From assembly GCF_007744075.1 (NCBI RefSeq), contig NZ_CP036266.1, positions 5,937,748-6,001,747 on the forward strand: a DNA stretch of 64,000 nucleotides, written 5' to 3'. The translations under genes were made by a program, and so were the position numbers. The notes below the pieces were generated by a model that saw only the letters and a list, made by a program, of their open reading frames with translations, was not told the DNA's origin and searched no databases. Every line of letters starts with the position of its first letter. The stretch's first letter is position 1. Positions 1 to 9,268 of this stretch are shown here, one piece after another. Source of the stretch: Gimesia chilikensis (GTDB taxonomy: Bacteria > Planctomycetota > Planctomycetia > Planctomycetales > Planctomycetaceae).

Positions 1-393
1 CAGCACCAGAATGACTTCTGCACTGCCTACGAGTAATACGGAAACCACCATCAGCCAGAACAGGACCGCGGTCACCAGCTTCCAGGATGCTTCACGTCCG
101 TTCTGCTCGAGTTCGCGGATATAGGTGGGAAGAAAGGCCGTAGAGAGTGCCCCTTCTCCTAACAGACGTCGCGTCAGGTTGGGCAGTTTAAAAGCGACAG
201 AAAACGAGTCCATGATTGGACCGTTGCCAAAGAGGGTTGCCATACCGATATCGCGAACCATCCCCAGCACGCGGCTTAACAGCGTCAGCAGACTAACAGT
301 TCGTAGTCCTGCGAACAGCCCGCGCGTATGGTCAGATGCAACCACCTGAGCTTGATTTTCCTGGACAGGTCCAGGTGGCGCAGAATCATCCAT
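1..393 (-). CDS. murJ: Lipid II flippase MurJ (N-terminal part)
   Basis: The first 131 codons of a minus-strand gene run off the left edge of the window. The start is an ATG at 391-393 (MDDSAPPG). After a 30-residue hydrophilic leader comes the MurJ/MviN entry region: SRVLGMVRDIGMATLFG, then DSFSVAFKLPNLTRRL and GEGALSTAFLPTY, followed by the first membrane helix. MurJ proteins flip the peptidoglycan precursor lipid II across the inner membrane, and the conserved N-terminal motif makes the call secure. The gene lies 15 bases downstream of a hypothetical gene on the same strand, so the two are probably co-transcribed. The catalytic core and C-terminus lie outside the window. Confidence 0.9.
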   Translation of the reverse strand, partial: MDDSAPPGPVQENQAQVVASDHTRGLFAGLRTVSLLTLLSRVLGMVRDIGMATLFGNGPIMDSFSVAFKLPNLTRRLLGEGALSTAFLPTYIRELEQNGREASWKLVTAVLFWLMVVSVLLVGSAEVILVL

Positions 394-408
394 AATTCAA
401 ATGAGAAA

Positions 409-831
409 TCAGGACAGTACCGGCTCGAGTCGTGCAGAGTTGATATCGATCATTTTCAAGATCTCAAGTACACGCTCCATGGGCAGATTCCACTCTCTGG
501 CCCAGATAATAATGTCCAGATTCTCCATCCGCAGCCAGAAGATTCGATCCAGAATCCGATCTGCCAGCAGATCATTCTCCAGTTGAAGAGACTTCAAAAA
601 ACCGAAACGGGTATCACTGAATTCTTGCCAGCATCGATTTCCCAAAAGATGCTCAATTTTCTTCCCGATGCAAAAGTAATACCAATGATTTGCATACCAG
701 TCAGAAATAGCAAGCGTACCCAGATCAAAGCCATTCTTTTGGCTTTCGATCCATTTGTGGCGTTCCGCTTCTAGAGGAGCTTCCTCATAGATGCTGGAGG
801 CCGTAGACGGATCCAAGAGTTCGGACGACAT
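409..831 (-). CDS. Conserved-looking hypothetical protein (140 aa)
   Basis: An open frame of 140 codons starting with ATG (MSSELLDPS). I do not recognise a named family. The protein is rich in Trp, Tyr and acidic residues, with a dense aromatic stretch near residues 44-58 (DWYANHWYYFCIGKK), and has no signal peptide or membrane segment, so it is probably cytoplasmic. It sits between holA upstream (238 bases) and murJ downstream (15 bases), all on the minus strand. The short gap to murJ suggests a shared transcript. That it is a real gene is supported by the tight spacing and ordinary composition; its function is unknown. Confidence 0.7.
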   Translation of the reverse strand: MSSELLDPSTASSIYEEAPLEAERHKWIESQKNGFDLGTLAISDWYANHWYYFCIGKKIEHLLGNRCWQEFSDTRFGFLKSLQLENDLLADRILDRIFWLRMENLDIIIWAREWNLPMERVLEILKMIDINSARLEPVLS

Positions 832-1068
832 GCTTCACCTCAATGTGCGTCTGCGATCCCAATAGAAGAAGTACGAAACTTTGTCAGTCGCTGCCAGGTT
901 CCAACAGCGTTAATGAGCTTCGCAAAAACCTTAGTAACATAGTGTTATACCCCCGCGGAATATTCCAGGCAAGATTCATTTCCGGGAGAAATCAGATTTT
1001 TGAAAGGAAGTTTAAGAAGAGGCGAGCAGGCGTCAAGTGCCTGTCAGTCCCCTTTTTACTCAAAAAAC

Positions 1069-2085
1069 TCAGGCACAGCCGCTGAGCAGAAACAGCAGTT
1101 GCTCCAGTTCCAGCCGGGGGTCCAGGCGGCTGTTGCCTTTCAGATTTAAATCGGCGTCCAGCAGCCATTGACCTATTTTTTCCGCCCGCTGCCGGGTCAG
1201 TCTTCGCAGGTAACGGTCAGACGAATCGATGTCCCGCGGGAAGACTCCCGACTCCTTGAGCGCCTGCCTCAACGGGGTCCCCTGCACCGCCAGTTGCGTG
1301 GCCTTAAAGTACTTGCGCCAAACGAAGTTGAGCCCCCCCAGGATTTTCTGGGGCGCCTCGCCGGCCACCAGCAGATTATCCAGGTATTTCAAAGCTGCTC
1401 CGACATTTCCGTCTCGCACGGCGTCGGTCATCGCCCAAGTCGTCTCTGCTTTCCAGCCTCCGACAACAGCGCGAATATCATCTGGACTAATGCGTGCCGC
1501 CTCTCCCACAAAGGTGGCGAGCTTGGAGAGTTCCTGATGAATCTGTCCACAATGGGTTCCCACGAGTTCGACCAGCAGCAGCGAAGCTTCTCGCGAAATC
1601 TGTTTCTGATGGACCTGTTCTGCAGTATCTGCGATCCATTTTGCCAGTTGGCTCCCCTTGAGCTCCTTGCATTCCAGATCCAGACCGATCTTCGCGACAG
1701 TCTTGGCGAGTTTGGTCGACTTATTCCACGATTTGACGTCCAGAATCAGCAGCGAACTCTTCGAGGGTGCTTCCAGGTATTTTTCCAGTCGCGAGCGGAA
1801 CGCGGAGACAAACTTCTCTGCCTCATCCACGATCACCAGCCGCTGATCGCCCCACATAGAGACGGTTTTCAGTTCGTCAAACAGGGTGGATGGGGGGAGC
1901 TCTTTTTCCAGCCGCTTCCCGTCGAAACGCGTGATGCTGGTGTCCTCTTCCTCGCCCAGCACAATCGGCTCGATCGCATGAATCGCTTCCTGTTTCATGT
2001 ACCGATCATCACCGTGAAGGACCACAATCGGTCCCAGCGTGTGCTGCTCGGGGCTTAACAGAAACTCGGTGACATGCAGGGGCAT
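1069..2085 (-). CDS. holA: DNA polymerase III subunit delta
   Basis: A 338-residue protein matching the delta subunit of the clamp loader, which opens the beta sliding clamp as part of the DnaX complex. Visible hallmarks are the N-terminal VVLHGDDRYMKQEAI (the degenerate P-loop region typical of HolA), LVIVDEAEKF near residue 83, and a C-terminal helical collar region with RLDPRLELEQLLFLLSG. The length is normal for the family (about 330-345 residues). The start codon is ATG at 2083-2085. The gene diverges from the phosphohexomutase-like gene. Downstream lies a 238-base gap before the next gene on this strand; I see only a weak 5-bp stem followed by six T residues overlapping the stop codon. 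Confidence 0.9.
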   Translation of the reverse strand: MPLHVTEFLLSPEQHTLGPIVVLHGDDRYMKQEAIHAIEPIVLGEEEDTSITRFDGKRLEKELPPSTLFDELKTVSMWGDQRLVIVDEAEKFVSAFRSRLEKYLEAPSKSSLLILDVKSWNKSTKLAKTVAKIGLDLECKELKGSQLAKWIADTAEQVHQKQISREASLLLVELVGTHCGQIHQELSKLATFVGEAARISPDDIRAVVGGWKAETTWAMTDAVRDGNVGAALKYLDNLLVAGEAPQKILGGLNFVWRKYFKATQLAVQGTPLRQALKESGVFPRDIDSSDRYLRRLTRQRAEKIGQWLLDADLNLKGNSRLDPRLELEQLLFLLSGCA

Positions 2086-2264
2086 CGCTAACTCTTATTG
2101 ACCGGAAACCGCGGGATCACATACATTCACACTTCTGGAGCGGCAATATTGAAAACCATTCCAGAGTATTTACGAAATCTATTACACTCCATTTAGCAGC
2201 GAATTTCGAGTGCCCCCGGCACCGGTTCCTGCATTTTGAGTAAAACCAGGCGGGGAACAGACCG

Positions 2265-3722
2265 ATTTCCGAGGATCCGGCAGATCAATTTGAACAGGCA
2301 TCGAGTCAGTCTTCTCACCTGCTGCACCAGGCGCATGCGCAACCACCGCTCCCCAAACTCCTGCAGCAAGCAGAACTGTTCTTCCAGTGCCCCGGCGAGA
2401 AGTATCCGATCTCCAAAGCGATTCACCTTTCGCGTCTGGCTGCCTTTTATCCCAAGTGCCGCGACTGTCCTCACAACCAGATCACCGGAAACCTTTCTCC
2501 GCAGACGGTTAAACGCCTGCATCAGACTCAGCAGGCGCGAGGCACTGCGCCCGACCTGTTTACAGCTGAAGGAGTACGTGGCGTTTATCTGAATCAAATC
2601 GACCGCACACAGGCCGCTCACCTGGCCGGCGCCTTCTCGCACCTGCTCTGGGAGAGCCTCCCGCTGAAAGGGTTAGCCCCGGATTCCAAAACCGCCCACT
2701 CCCGAAGATCGTCTGCTCCCTCCAGAGAACAACCTCGGCCCGAAAAGAGTCGCGGACCCTGCGTTGTCATTGGGTTCGATGAACGACCTTCGTCACCCGA
2801 CATCATTACCGGCGTTGCGGGAGCACTTCGTCGAAACGGCTGCCGGGTGATTGATCTGGGTCTCACAGTACCTGCAATCCTCGCTTATGCCACCTCGCAT
2901 CTGCAGGCCCAGGGCGCGATCATGGTCACCGGTTCCCACTGTGGTCCGTCCAGTACCGGACTCGAATTTTTACTTGAACAGTCCCAGCCTGTCTCCCGGG
3001 GATTCCGCCTCGAACGCATCCAGGAGATCGCTGAGCAGGGTTACGGTCGTGCATCACGACAGCCGGGTTCTCAGCGTACCTTCCACCCCATGGAAACATA
3101 CCGCAGCCAGTTCCTGAAACACTTTCACGCCCTGCGACCGTTGAAAATCGCGGTCGCCTGTTCCCTCAGACTGGTCCGGGAAACCCTCGATTCCCTGTTC
3201 GATAAGCTCCCCTGCCAGCTCTCCTGGGTCGACATTCCACATCAGAAGCGGAACCTGCTCGATCCCGACGATTCAGATGTCCGCAAAATGCAGCAGTACC
3301 TCGAAACCCACACCTGCGACCTGGGTCTGCTGATCGACGACGACAGCCGCCAGACCGCGTTCTTCAGCGAGACAGGTGAGTTACTCCCCAATTACGCCGT
3401 CACCCGGTTGCTGATGCAGGCCCTGGCCGCCGAACAGTCAGAGGCCGTCTTCGTGCTCGATCAGATCAGCCGGGAACAGCAGACAGAGCTCCCTGCAGAC
3501 TGGAACCTGCACACACATAGGGGAACGCTGGCAGACAGCTATTTTCAGATGCAGCAACACAGGGCCGTTTACGCTGCCGATCACAGTGGATATCATTGGT
3601 TCCGGGAAACCGTCCCCACCTGCGATGCCATTTTGACGCTGGCTCATGTCCTGGCTGCCTTGAGCTTCAGCGATGCACCCGTCAGCGAACTTCTCTCTTC
3701 CACAGACGAAGAGACACCCTGA
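2265..3722 (+). CDS. Divergent phosphohexomutase (phosphomannomutase-like) with N-terminal Cys motif; non-canonical start
   Basis: An open frame runs from just after a stop at 2241 to 3722. It has no in-frame ATG or TTG, and its first GTG, at 2847, lies inside a conserved region. The best start I can propose is ATT at 2265 (reads MSEDPADQF), about 8 bases after a GGCGGGG stretch; a frameshift is the alternative. A Cys-containing segment (FQCPGEKYPI ... KCRDCPHNQITG) precedes the sugar-phosphate mutase fold: VIGFDERPSSPDIITG, RRNGCRVIDLGLT, then VTGSHCGPSSTG where active enzymes have TASHNP. The metal loop reads DDDSRQ instead of DGDxDR and the sugar loop ADHSGYHWF instead of GEMSGH. It is therefore a mutase homolog with altered catalytic loops. 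hemW starts 20 bases downstream. Confidence 0.7.
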   Translation: MSEDPADQFEQASSQSSHLLHQAHAQPPLPKLLQQAELFFQCPGEKYPISKAIHLSRLAAFYPKCRDCPHNQITGNLSPQTVKRLHQTQQARGTAPDLFTAEGVRGVYLNQIDRTQAAHLAGAFSHLLWESLPLKGLAPDSKTAHSRRSSAPSREQPRPEKSRGPCVVIGFDERPSSPDIITGVAGALRRNGCRVIDLGLTVPAILAYATSHLQAQGAIMVTGSHCGPSSTGLEFLLEQSQPVSRGFRLERIQEIAEQGYGRASRQPGSQRTFHPMETYRSQFLKHFHALRPLKIAVACSLRLVRETLDSLFDKLPCQLSWVDIPHQKRNLLDPDDSDVRKMQQYLETHTCDLGLLIDDDSRQTAFFSETGELLPNYAVTRLLMQALAAEQSEAVFVLDQISREQQTELPADWNLHTHRGTLADSYFQMQQHRAVYAADHSGYHWFRETVPTCDAILTLAHVLAALSFSDAPVSELLSSTDEETP

Positions 3723-3742
3723 CAGCCTGCGGATCTGCTGCT

Positions 3743-4876
3743 GTGACTAACCCGGAAACACCGTCCTCTGCGTACATACACGTCCCTTTCTGCCAGCACC
3801 GCTGCGGCTACTGTGACTTTACGCTCGTTGCCCGCAAGGACCACCTGATCGACGACTATCTGGCTGCCATGGAACAACAGTTCGCGACAGTCGAACCGGG
3901 CACCGAACTGCAGACCCTCTTCCTGGGAGGGGGCACTCCCACTCATCTCAGCATTGAACAACTGGAACGACTCTTTTCCGCCCTCTTCAACCGGTTTCGT
4001 CTGGCGGACGATTGCGAATTCAGCATTGAAGCCAATCCACTGAATCTGAGCATTGAGAAAATCGACTTCCTCAAGCAGCGTGGCGTCAACCGGGTCAGCC
4101 TCGGCGTCCAGTCCTTTCACTCCGAGATACTCACCTTCCTGGAGCGGGATCATCAACCCGAGCAGATCTTCGAAATCGTGCAGAACCTGCAGGCCCGCAT
4201 TCCCAATACCAGCCTCGATCTGATCTTCGCGGTCCCCGGTCAAAGCCTGTCGGACTGGGAGTCCTCCCTGGCCGATGCCGTCGGTCTCGGAATTCCCCAC
4301 CTCTCGACCTACGGCCTGACCATCGAGAAGGGAACCTCGTTCTGGAGTCGCCAGCAGTCGGGGCTCTTCGATTTACCCGCGGATGACCTGGCCGGCAGCA
4401 TGTATGAATTTTCGCTGGACTATCTGGGCTCCCGGGGACTGCAGCATTACGAGATTTCAAACTTCGCCCGCCCGGGGTTCGAATGTCGCCACAATGAAGT
4501 CTACTGGACCGGCTATCCCTACTTTGGTTTTGGTCCCGGTGCAGCCAGTTACCTGAATGGTGTTCGCCGCCAGAATCACCGCAGTGTCACTACCTGGCTC
4601 AAGCATGTCGCCGCCGGTGAGTGTCCGATCGCGGAACAGGAAGAACTCGATCCCGAATCCCGAGCCCGCGAGGCAATCATCTTCGGTCTCCGGCGTCGCG
4701 TCGGCATCGATCTCGCTGAGTTCGCATCCCGCTACGGTTTCTCAATTCCGGAACTGGCGGAATCCGCGATTGAGAGAAATATCGCTGCGGGACTACTGGA
4801 ACAGACCGAAACCCACCTGCGGCTCACCCAGGCCGGTTGCCTGCTCGCCGATTCCGTGGTGGTCGATTTCCTCTGA
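3743..4876 (+). CDS. hemW: Radical SAM haem chaperone HemW (HemN-like)
   Basis: A 377-residue radical SAM protein. The start is GTG at 3743 (MTNPETPSS); a longer upstream frame would overlap the preceding gene. The iron-sulfur motif CX3CX2C is at residues 17-24 (CQHRCGYC) within YIHVPFC, followed by FLGGGTPTHLS (SAM-binding GGGTP), SIEANPLNL, RVSLGVQSF and DLIFAVPGQS, and a C-terminal HemN-type winged-helix region. The 377-residue length and lack of an N-terminal extension fit HemW, which inserts haem into respiratory proteins, better than the longer HemN oxidase. It starts 20 bases after the mutase-like gene, so the two are likely co-transcribed. Its 3' end is only 11 bases from the end of the convergent next gene. 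Confidence 0.87.
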   Translation: MTNPETPSSAYIHVPFCQHRCGYCDFTLVARKDHLIDDYLAAMEQQFATVEPGTELQTLFLGGGTPTHLSIEQLERLFSALFNRFRLADDCEFSIEANPLNLSIEKIDFLKQRGVNRVSLGVQSFHSEILTFLERDHQPEQIFEIVQNLQARIPNTSLDLIFAVPGQSLSDWESSLADAVGLGIPHLSTYGLTIEKGTSFWSRQQSGLFDLPADDLAGSMYEFSLDYLGSRGLQHYEISNFARPGFECRHNEVYWTGYPYFGFGPGAASYLNGVRRQNHRSVTTWLKHVAAGECPIAEQEELDPESRAREAIIFGLRRRVGIDLAEFASRYGFSIPELAESAIERNIAAGLLEQTETHLRLTQAGCLLADSVVVDFL

Positions 4877-4887
4877 TCACGCGAGAC

Positions 4888-5916
4888 TCAGTGCCCCTGG
4901 TATTCCTGAGTCACCTGGACCGTATACTTGCCAGGAAACTTCGTCCAGCCATTCTCCATCTGGCTCCCCAGAATTTCGAACTGCAGTGTTCCTTTCGGCA
5001 CCAGGAAGTACAGCCCCCCGTCATAGTCATCATGCACGCAGGGAAAAACCCGATTATTAACGCGGGCTTCCATATGATAACCCAGTCCGCCGATCAACGA
5101 GTTCAAACCGATTGTGTTTCGATAGTTGATCAGGTCCGGCATCGGTCCGCCTTCCTGCAGGAAGCGATTCCAGTCCGTATAAAAAGCTGCGAGCTGACTC
5201 TGCAATTCTGTGTAGCGTGGCTGATCGAGTTGCGTGCCATGCTGCTTGATGTATTCCAGCAGTGCCGGATCGCCCGTTAAATCGACGCGAACGATTTCCG
5301 TTTTCGCGCCCGGCTTCAGACGAACTTTCAATCCGCCCTGTTCCGGACCAAAGAACGTCATCTCCATCAGGTCGCTCTGCACCCGACGTGGCGTCTCTTT
5401 AAAACTGTTATTCACCGCCTGGATCACATCCTCAGACAGTCCCAGATCCGATGTTTTCTGCAGTTGCTCCAGGCTCGCATCTTCCGGACTCAGCCGGGCT
5501 CCGACAAGATTCCCTTCCAGCCGTGGACCATAGGTGTAATAGAAATAGCCGGCTGCGCCGAGCATCAGCCCGAAGCAGAGAATGATCAGTAGAATGGGAC
5601 CCACGTTCGACCTGCGTCGTTTCCGCAGATACTGGGCTGTCGCGGTCGATAAAGGTCGTTGTTGAACCGCAACGGAATCACCTGCCGGTGGTGCGGCTTC
5701 CTGTGATGCTCCTGCCGGTGCATCCATGGCGGGAGCCTGCGTTTGAGAAACCGCCTGCGTTTCCTGGGCGGCAGGGGCAGCCTGCTCGCTCATGGCGAAT
5801 GGATTGGGAATCACAAGCTTCGTGCCGCAACGGGGGCAATCCCCCTGTTTGCCTGCGGAAGCATCGGGAACCTTCAACGTGGAAGTACAGTACGGACAAT
5901 CAAATTGTATTGCCAT
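4888..5916 (-). CDS. Zinc-ribbon, single-pass membrane protein of unknown function
   Basis: 342 residues starting with an MJ0042-like zinc ribbon: CPYC at residues 8-11 and CPRC at 28-31. A Pro/Ala/Gln-rich linker follows, then a basic patch (RKRRRS) and one strong transmembrane helix (ILLIILCFGLMLGAAGYFYY) near residue 112. The remaining 210 residues form a soluble domain that would be extracytoplasmic, with the zinc ribbon inside. The lower part mentions no recognisable enzyme motif. This layout (zinc ribbon, linker, membrane helix, unknown outer domain) recurs in planctomycetes; a second larger example is at 50942-53803. The gene is convergent with hemW, with 11 bases between the stops. 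Function unknown. Confidence 0.75.
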   Translation of the reverse strand: MAIQFDCPYCTSTLKVPDASAGKQGDCPRCGTKLVIPNPFAMSEQAAPAAQETQAVSQTQAPAMDAPAGASQEAAPPAGDSVAVQQRPLSTATAQYLRKRRRSNVGPILLIILCFGLMLGAAGYFYYTYGPRLEGNLVGARLSPEDASLEQLQKTSDLGLSEDVIQAVNNSFKETPRRVQSDLMEMTFFGPEQGGLKVRLKPGAKTEIVRVDLTGDPALLEYIKQHGTQLDQPRYTELQSQLAAFYTDWNRFLQEGGPMPDLINYRNTIGLNSLIGGLGYHMEARVNNRVFPCVHDDYDGGLYFLVPKGTLQFEILGSQMENGWTKFPGKYTVQVTQEYQGH

Positions 5917-6106
5917 GTCTCAACTCAATGTTATGTCTGGGTTTATATATTCGGGACGAACGGGGAAGGCGTTCGTACTTCCGTCTGATTGAGGCGCAAA
6001 CGTTGGGTGGGAACTCAGGAGCGTCAGTATCAATTATAAGGATATTCAGTCCGAAGACCAGACTGTTTTTCAGCAGGAAACCGCATTCGTGAAGGGCGAG
6101 AACCGG

Positions 6107-9085
6107 TTATTTCAATGATTCGAGATATGCCAGCAGATGAGCGGCCTGCTCGGCTGTCAGGTCACGGAGTAACTGGTCGGGCATCAGCGATTTCTTCTGC
6201 ATCACCACAGTTTCCACATCCTGCACCGGGATCTCCAGAAGTTCGTTTTTGGCATCCTTCAACACCACGCCCGCATCGTCTCTACGGACCAGCAGCCCAC
6301 TGACCACCTTGCCCGAACGCAGCTCGACCACGCAGGTAAAATATTTCTCATCGATTTTTTTCGATGGTTCAATAATATTCTCCAGCAGCTCCTGCCGTGA
6401 AAGTTTCTTGCCAATCTGGGTCAGGTCAGGGCCGAGCTCTTTGCCATGCTGATGCACACGATGACAATTCCGGCACTGCAGTCCCGCCATCTCCATGAAC
6501 AGTCGCTTCCCTTCCCGCGAATCTCCCGGCAATGAAAGCAGCGCCCGATGGTCGATGTTCTGCCCCAGCCGTTTTACCCGCTGATCCTCAGGCAGGAATC
6601 GTTCAAACAAATCACGCACCAGTGGATTCTCACCCTGCGTCGCCAGCCGTACGATCTGCTTCTGCGTGTCCTCCGACATCGGTTGTCGATCCAGGGCGTT
6701 CAAGAGCATCAGCCCTCCGCTGGTAGTTCCGAGAACTTCCTGTAGTTTCTGTCCGGAAAAATCCTGATCTTCAATCTGTATCGCGTCTTCCAACAGATTC
6801 ACCTGTCGGTTCCGCTGACGTGCGATTTCGAACTGCAACTCATGCGGACGCGTAGGCAGTCGTTCGATCCATTCCTGAATTAACCGGGTCCCTTCGACAT
6901 CAACAATCGATGAACCCGAATAAGGCATCCGCCCTTTTCCCAGTTTGCTCATGCGATAGAGTAACACCGATCGGAACGGATCGCCCGGAGCAATCACTTC
7001 TGCTCCGAGAATCTCAAACTTCCCCTGGGTGGGTGTCACTCCTACCGCTTTCATCGCTTCCAGATCGAAAGAGGCATCGAGTTCAATCGTCGAACCGCCT
7101 CCGCCGTTATTGCGATGACAGTGTCTGCAGTTCGCATGCAAGTAAGATCGGGCCCGCAGGTTCAACGCTGCCGCGGTGTTGTGTGGATCCACCAGATAAT
7201 GTGCCTTAGTCCCCTTTGATTCATTCCACACCGATTCGGGCAGCACCTTGATGTGCGCCAGAGCCCGCAACTGATTGTCGACGATATCACCGAATTTTCG
7301 TTCCCGGTTGAGTTGTGCTTCTTCGAAGGAAAGCACCGACAAATAATTCTGGTAGGGTGTATGACAGACCGCACACTCCGCCCGACTGGAAACCCGCCAC
7401 TCGTAGTTCAGTTTTCCGTCCGGATGGCCCGCATCGGTTATCTCCAGTTTGATGCTGTCGCCTTCAGTGGGGACCAGAGTCGCATCGGTCTGATCTTCGT
7501 TCCAGCGATAGGAATATCCCTGCCAGCGGGCCCCGTTGAAGTGTAACAGCTGTGTTTCGAGCCGCAGGGCCGTCTGCGGATTCCCCCGCTCCGTCTCCAG
7601 CGAAATGGTTTTGACCAGCACCGTATCTTTGGGAAAATTCCAGAACCGTTTCTGCACGACTTCAATCGTGGTATCAGGAGGCAAGGCGATGAAGCGTTCG
7701 GCAGTCGCGTAGTCCGCCCAGGCAGGTGCATTGATTTCGTATGGTATCACACCCGCGGCCACCTGATGCTTTTCGGTTGATTCGAATAAACCGGTCTGGC
7801 TCAATCGGGTCGGGAAATCCGGATTATGATCGGACTCCTTAATTGGCGCCAGCCGATGAAAGGCGCCTCCTTCAATGTCAACGATGTAAACTTCGCCCGC
7901 ATCATCGATGGCAAAGGCGGTTACTTTCAACGTCGAGTTCGCCAGCTCCTGATGCCAGTTGACCCGTTGATTTTCATAACGCAACCCCCACAGTTTTCCC
8001 GTGGAATAGTCACCGTAGATGTAAGTATCTTTCAGATCCGGCAGGCGCGTGCCTCCATAAAAGTAGCCCCCTGTAATCGAACGGGCTTCGCGATGCGAAT
8101 GGGCAATCGTGGGTGGCAGAATGGGCGTCGGTCCCAGCTGATTCCCCGGCTTGACCGGCTGGCGGCCTTCTTTGATACTCCAGCCATAGTTACCGCCCTT
8201 TTCGACGCGATAGACGAGTTCCCACAGTTCCCAGCCGACATCGCCCACCCATAAATCACCGCTCTTGGGGTCGAAGCACATCTTCCACGGATTACGAAAG
8301 CCGAACGCCCAGATTTCAGGCCGCACGTTCGGCAGTTTCACGAACGGATTATCAACGGGAATCGCATAAGGCAGATCCTGACTGCGTTGATCGACGTCGA
8401 TTCGCAGCACACAGGAGAGCAGGTTGCTCACATCCTGTCCGGCATTATGAATGTCCGGCGGTGAAGCGGGTCCGCCATCACCTGTTGAGATATAAAGATA
8501 GCCATCTGGTCCAAACCGCAGGCAGCCACCATTGTGTCCGCCCGACAGCCACTCAATCAAAGTCTCTTCCGATTCCGGATTGCAGTGCAGCCGATTTGCA
8601 TCCTGTACCTTAAACCGCGAGACCCGCGTCCCTTCGGGCAGGCCTGGCTTCAAAACGTAGCAGATATAAACATATCCGTTTTCTTCAAAGCGGGGATGAA
8701 ATGCCATCCCGTAAATTTCATTCAGTTCGGGGACATGCTGCTTGAGATCCAGAAAGAGTTCGGTTTCGGAAGTCCCCTGATCCTGGTAATCGAAGGAAAA
8801 GATCTTCCCCTTGCGCTCGGCAACAAAAAAGCGTTTCATACCTGGCGCGGTCGCAACCACCAGGGGTTGATTGAATTTCAACTGGGGAAAGGCCCGCTCG
8901 GTTTCGTAAGGCAATGCGGGATCGGGGCTCCCCTGCACCTTTGAAGTCGTCCAGGGAATCCGTTCCTCGATCCCGTACTGGGCATCCTGCGCCTGCAGAC
9001 GTCCCTGCAGGCAAAAGATGGCCGTCAGGACCAGTGACCAGACTAACCAGACTCGGGAATCAGACTTTTTTCCAGGGGCCTTCAT
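6107..9085 (-). CDS. Secreted glucose/sorbosone dehydrogenase-like protein with c-type haem motifs
   Basis: 992 residues from ATG at 9083-9085 (MKAPGKK); a longer upstream frame lacks a convincing signal peptide. After the signal sequence (about residues 1-35) a PQQ/glucose-sorbosone-dehydrogenase beta-propeller spans roughly 60-430, with LRFGPDGYLYISTGDGG, EIWAFGFRNPWK and GGNYGWSIKEG. Three CXXCH haem sites follow: CAVCH (about residue 570), CRHCH (about 651) and CRNCH (about 868), the last in a C-terminal haem-binding domain typical of planctomycete membrane-bound dehydrogenases. Such proteins are believed to oxidise sugars or polyols in the periplasm and pass electrons to cytochromes; the substrate is not known. 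The gene is isolated, with 183 bases to priA. Confidence 0.85.
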   Translation of the reverse strand: MKAPGKKSDSRVWLVWSLVLTAIFCLQGRLQAQDAQYGIEERIPWTTSKVQGSPDPALPYETERAFPQLKFNQPLVVATAPGMKRFFVAERKGKIFSFDYQDQGTSETELFLDLKQHVPELNEIYGMAFHPRFEENGYVYICYVLKPGLPEGTRVSRFKVQDANRLHCNPESEETLIEWLSGGHNGGCLRFGPDGYLYISTGDGGPASPPDIHNAGQDVSNLLSCVLRIDVDQRSQDLPYAIPVDNPFVKLPNVRPEIWAFGFRNPWKMCFDPKSGDLWVGDVGWELWELVYRVEKGGNYGWSIKEGRQPVKPGNQLGPTPILPPTIAHSHREARSITGGYFYGGTRLPDLKDTYIYGDYSTGKLWGLRYENQRVNWHQELANSTLKVTAFAIDDAGEVYIVDIEGGAFHRLAPIKESDHNPDFPTRLSQTGLFESTEKHQVAAGVIPYEINAPAWADYATAERFIALPPDTTIEVVQKRFWNFPKDTVLVKTISLETERGNPQTALRLETQLLHFNGARWQGYSYRWNEDQTDATLVPTEGDSIKLEITDAGHPDGKLNYEWRVSSRAECAVCHTPYQNYLSVLSFEEAQLNRERKFGDIVDNQLRALAHIKVLPESVWNESKGTKAHYLVDPHNTAAALNLRARSYLHANCRHCHRNNGGGGSTIELDASFDLEAMKAVGVTPTQGKFEILGAEVIAPGDPFRSVLLYRMSKLGKGRMPYSGSSIVDVEGTRLIQEWIERLPTRPHELQFEIARQRNRQVNLLEDAIQIEDQDFSGQKLQEVLGTTSGGLMLLNALDRQPMSEDTQKQIVRLATQGENPLVRDLFERFLPEDQRVKRLGQNIDHRALLSLPGDSREGKRLFMEMAGLQCRNCHRVHQHGKELGPDLTQIGKKLSRQELLENIIEPSKKIDEKYFTCVVELRSGKVVSGLLVRRDDAGVVLKDAKNELLEIPVQDVETVVMQKKSLMPDQLLRDLTAEQAAHLLAYLESLK

Positions 9086-9268
9086 GCAGAGCAGTCCTCT
9101 TCTTCTGTGAGAGATGCAGGAGCCCGTCTTCGCCCCCGCTGAATGGATCCTTCGTCGCATCCTCTGATACTATTCAACCTGCTGTCCCCACCGAATGCAA
9201 TTCCGAATGCCGCTTCGCGCTGCGGAACACGGATCTTTTCCACCCGGTTCTCAAATGTGAACCGGCGG

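Noticed and set aside
1069-1085. Weak stem with T tract at the holA stop
   Set aside because: Stem is only five base pairs; not strong enough to list as a terminator.
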